A DNA stretch of 64,000 bases. Origin: Bradyrhizobium tropiciagri. GTDB taxonomy: Bacteria > Pseudomonadota > Alphaproteobacteria > Rhizobiales > Xanthobacteraceae. Below, piece by piece: positions 63,961-64,000 of this stretch (its first letter is position 1; every line of letters starts with the position of its first letter). Under the pieces are notes generated by a model. The model had not been told where the DNA came from. It saw only the letters and a program-made list of their open reading frames with translations, and did no database searches. The stretch spans positions 124,001-188,000 of the forward strand of contig NZ_LFLZ01000006.1 in NCBI RefSeq assembly GCF_001189845.1, written 5' to 3'. The translations under genes and the position numbers were made by a program.

Positions 63961-64000
63961 AGCCGTAGAGCCGTGCAGGGTTGTCGACCAGGATGGTCTT
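63953..64000 (-). CDS. C-terminal end of an amidohydrolase-like protein (partial)
   Basis: Reading in from the window edge on the minus strand gives KTILVDNPARLYGFT and a stop at 63953-63955. The VDNPARLYGF ending is typical of TIM-barrel amidohydrolases (ACMSD/2-pyrone-4,6-dicarboxylate lactonase-like). It overlaps the end of the RND pump gene by 8 bases, tail to tail. Confidence 0.55.

Overview
The window comes from a GC-rich alphaproteobacterium, most probably Bradyrhizobium or a close relative such as Rhodopseudomonas. The evidence is the hopanoid locus (hpnP, hpnC, hpnD, hpnE, shc, hpnG, hpnH, ispH, hpnN, hpnO), the alphaproteobacterial imuA-imuB-dnaE2 mutasome behind a GAAC-N7-GAAC LexA box, an EcfG-type promoter, and several families of dispersed palindromic elements that I associate with Bradyrhizobium. 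No rRNA, tRNA, CRISPR array, transposase or plasmid gene was seen, so this reads as ordinary chromosome.

Layout. 1-3.8 kb: end of a transglutaminase-like gene, a membrane diguanylate cyclase and a chemotaxis receptor. 4.1-8.0 kb: ethanolamine ammonia-lyase genes eutB and eutC, separated by the cobalamin-dependent radical SAM gene hpnP (hopanoid C-2 methylase). 8.3-10.7 kb: an RND/MMPL lipid-type exporter. 12.1-17.8 kb: tightly overlapping hpnC-hpnD-hpnE-shc-hpnG, which take farnesyl diphosphate to squalene, hopene and ribosylhopane. 18-20.1 kb: ispH-hpnH on the opposite strand. 20.6-25.4 kb: hpnN (transport to the outer membrane) and hpnO (aminotransferase). 25.7-28.4 kb: an ECF sigma/anti-sigma pair with a cupredoxin and a metallophosphoesterase. 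28.7-33.1 kb: GFA-like protein, LTxxQ periplasmic protein, Ca2+/H+ antiporter and several small secreted or zinc-ribbon proteins. 33.2-39.3 kb: a catabolic cluster (hydrolase, GMC oxidoreductase, MFS transporter, two MaoC hydratases) divergent from a PcaR/PobR-like IclR regulator, with a perfect 15-bp palindrome between them. 39.4-43.8 kb: two M20 amidohydrolases, a PPOX-fold protein and small proteins. 43.9-46.2 kb: cytochrome P450 divergent from a LysR regulator. 46.3-47.9 kb: Pit phosphate transporter. 48.5-56.2 kb: UdgX-type protein divergent from imuA-imuB-dnaE2. 56.6-64 kb: GlcG/HbpS-like protein, small membrane protein, CoA-transferase, a CzcB/CzcA-type efflux pair and the tail of an amidohydrolase.

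Three features stand out. First, eutB-hpnP-eutC interleaves two cobalamin-dependent enzymes. Second, palindromic elements lie inside the coding regions of two mutasome genes: in frame in dnaE2, and with a frame change in imuB. Third, six apparent frameshifts (hpnH, hpnN twice, the GMC gene, an M20 gene, pit) can each be repaired by restoring one G to a GG doublet on the coding strand, which looks more like sequence error than decay. A good EcfG promoter match upstream of hpnN suggests that hopanoid transport is tied to the general stress response. All assignments rest on reading motifs by eye; no database search was run.
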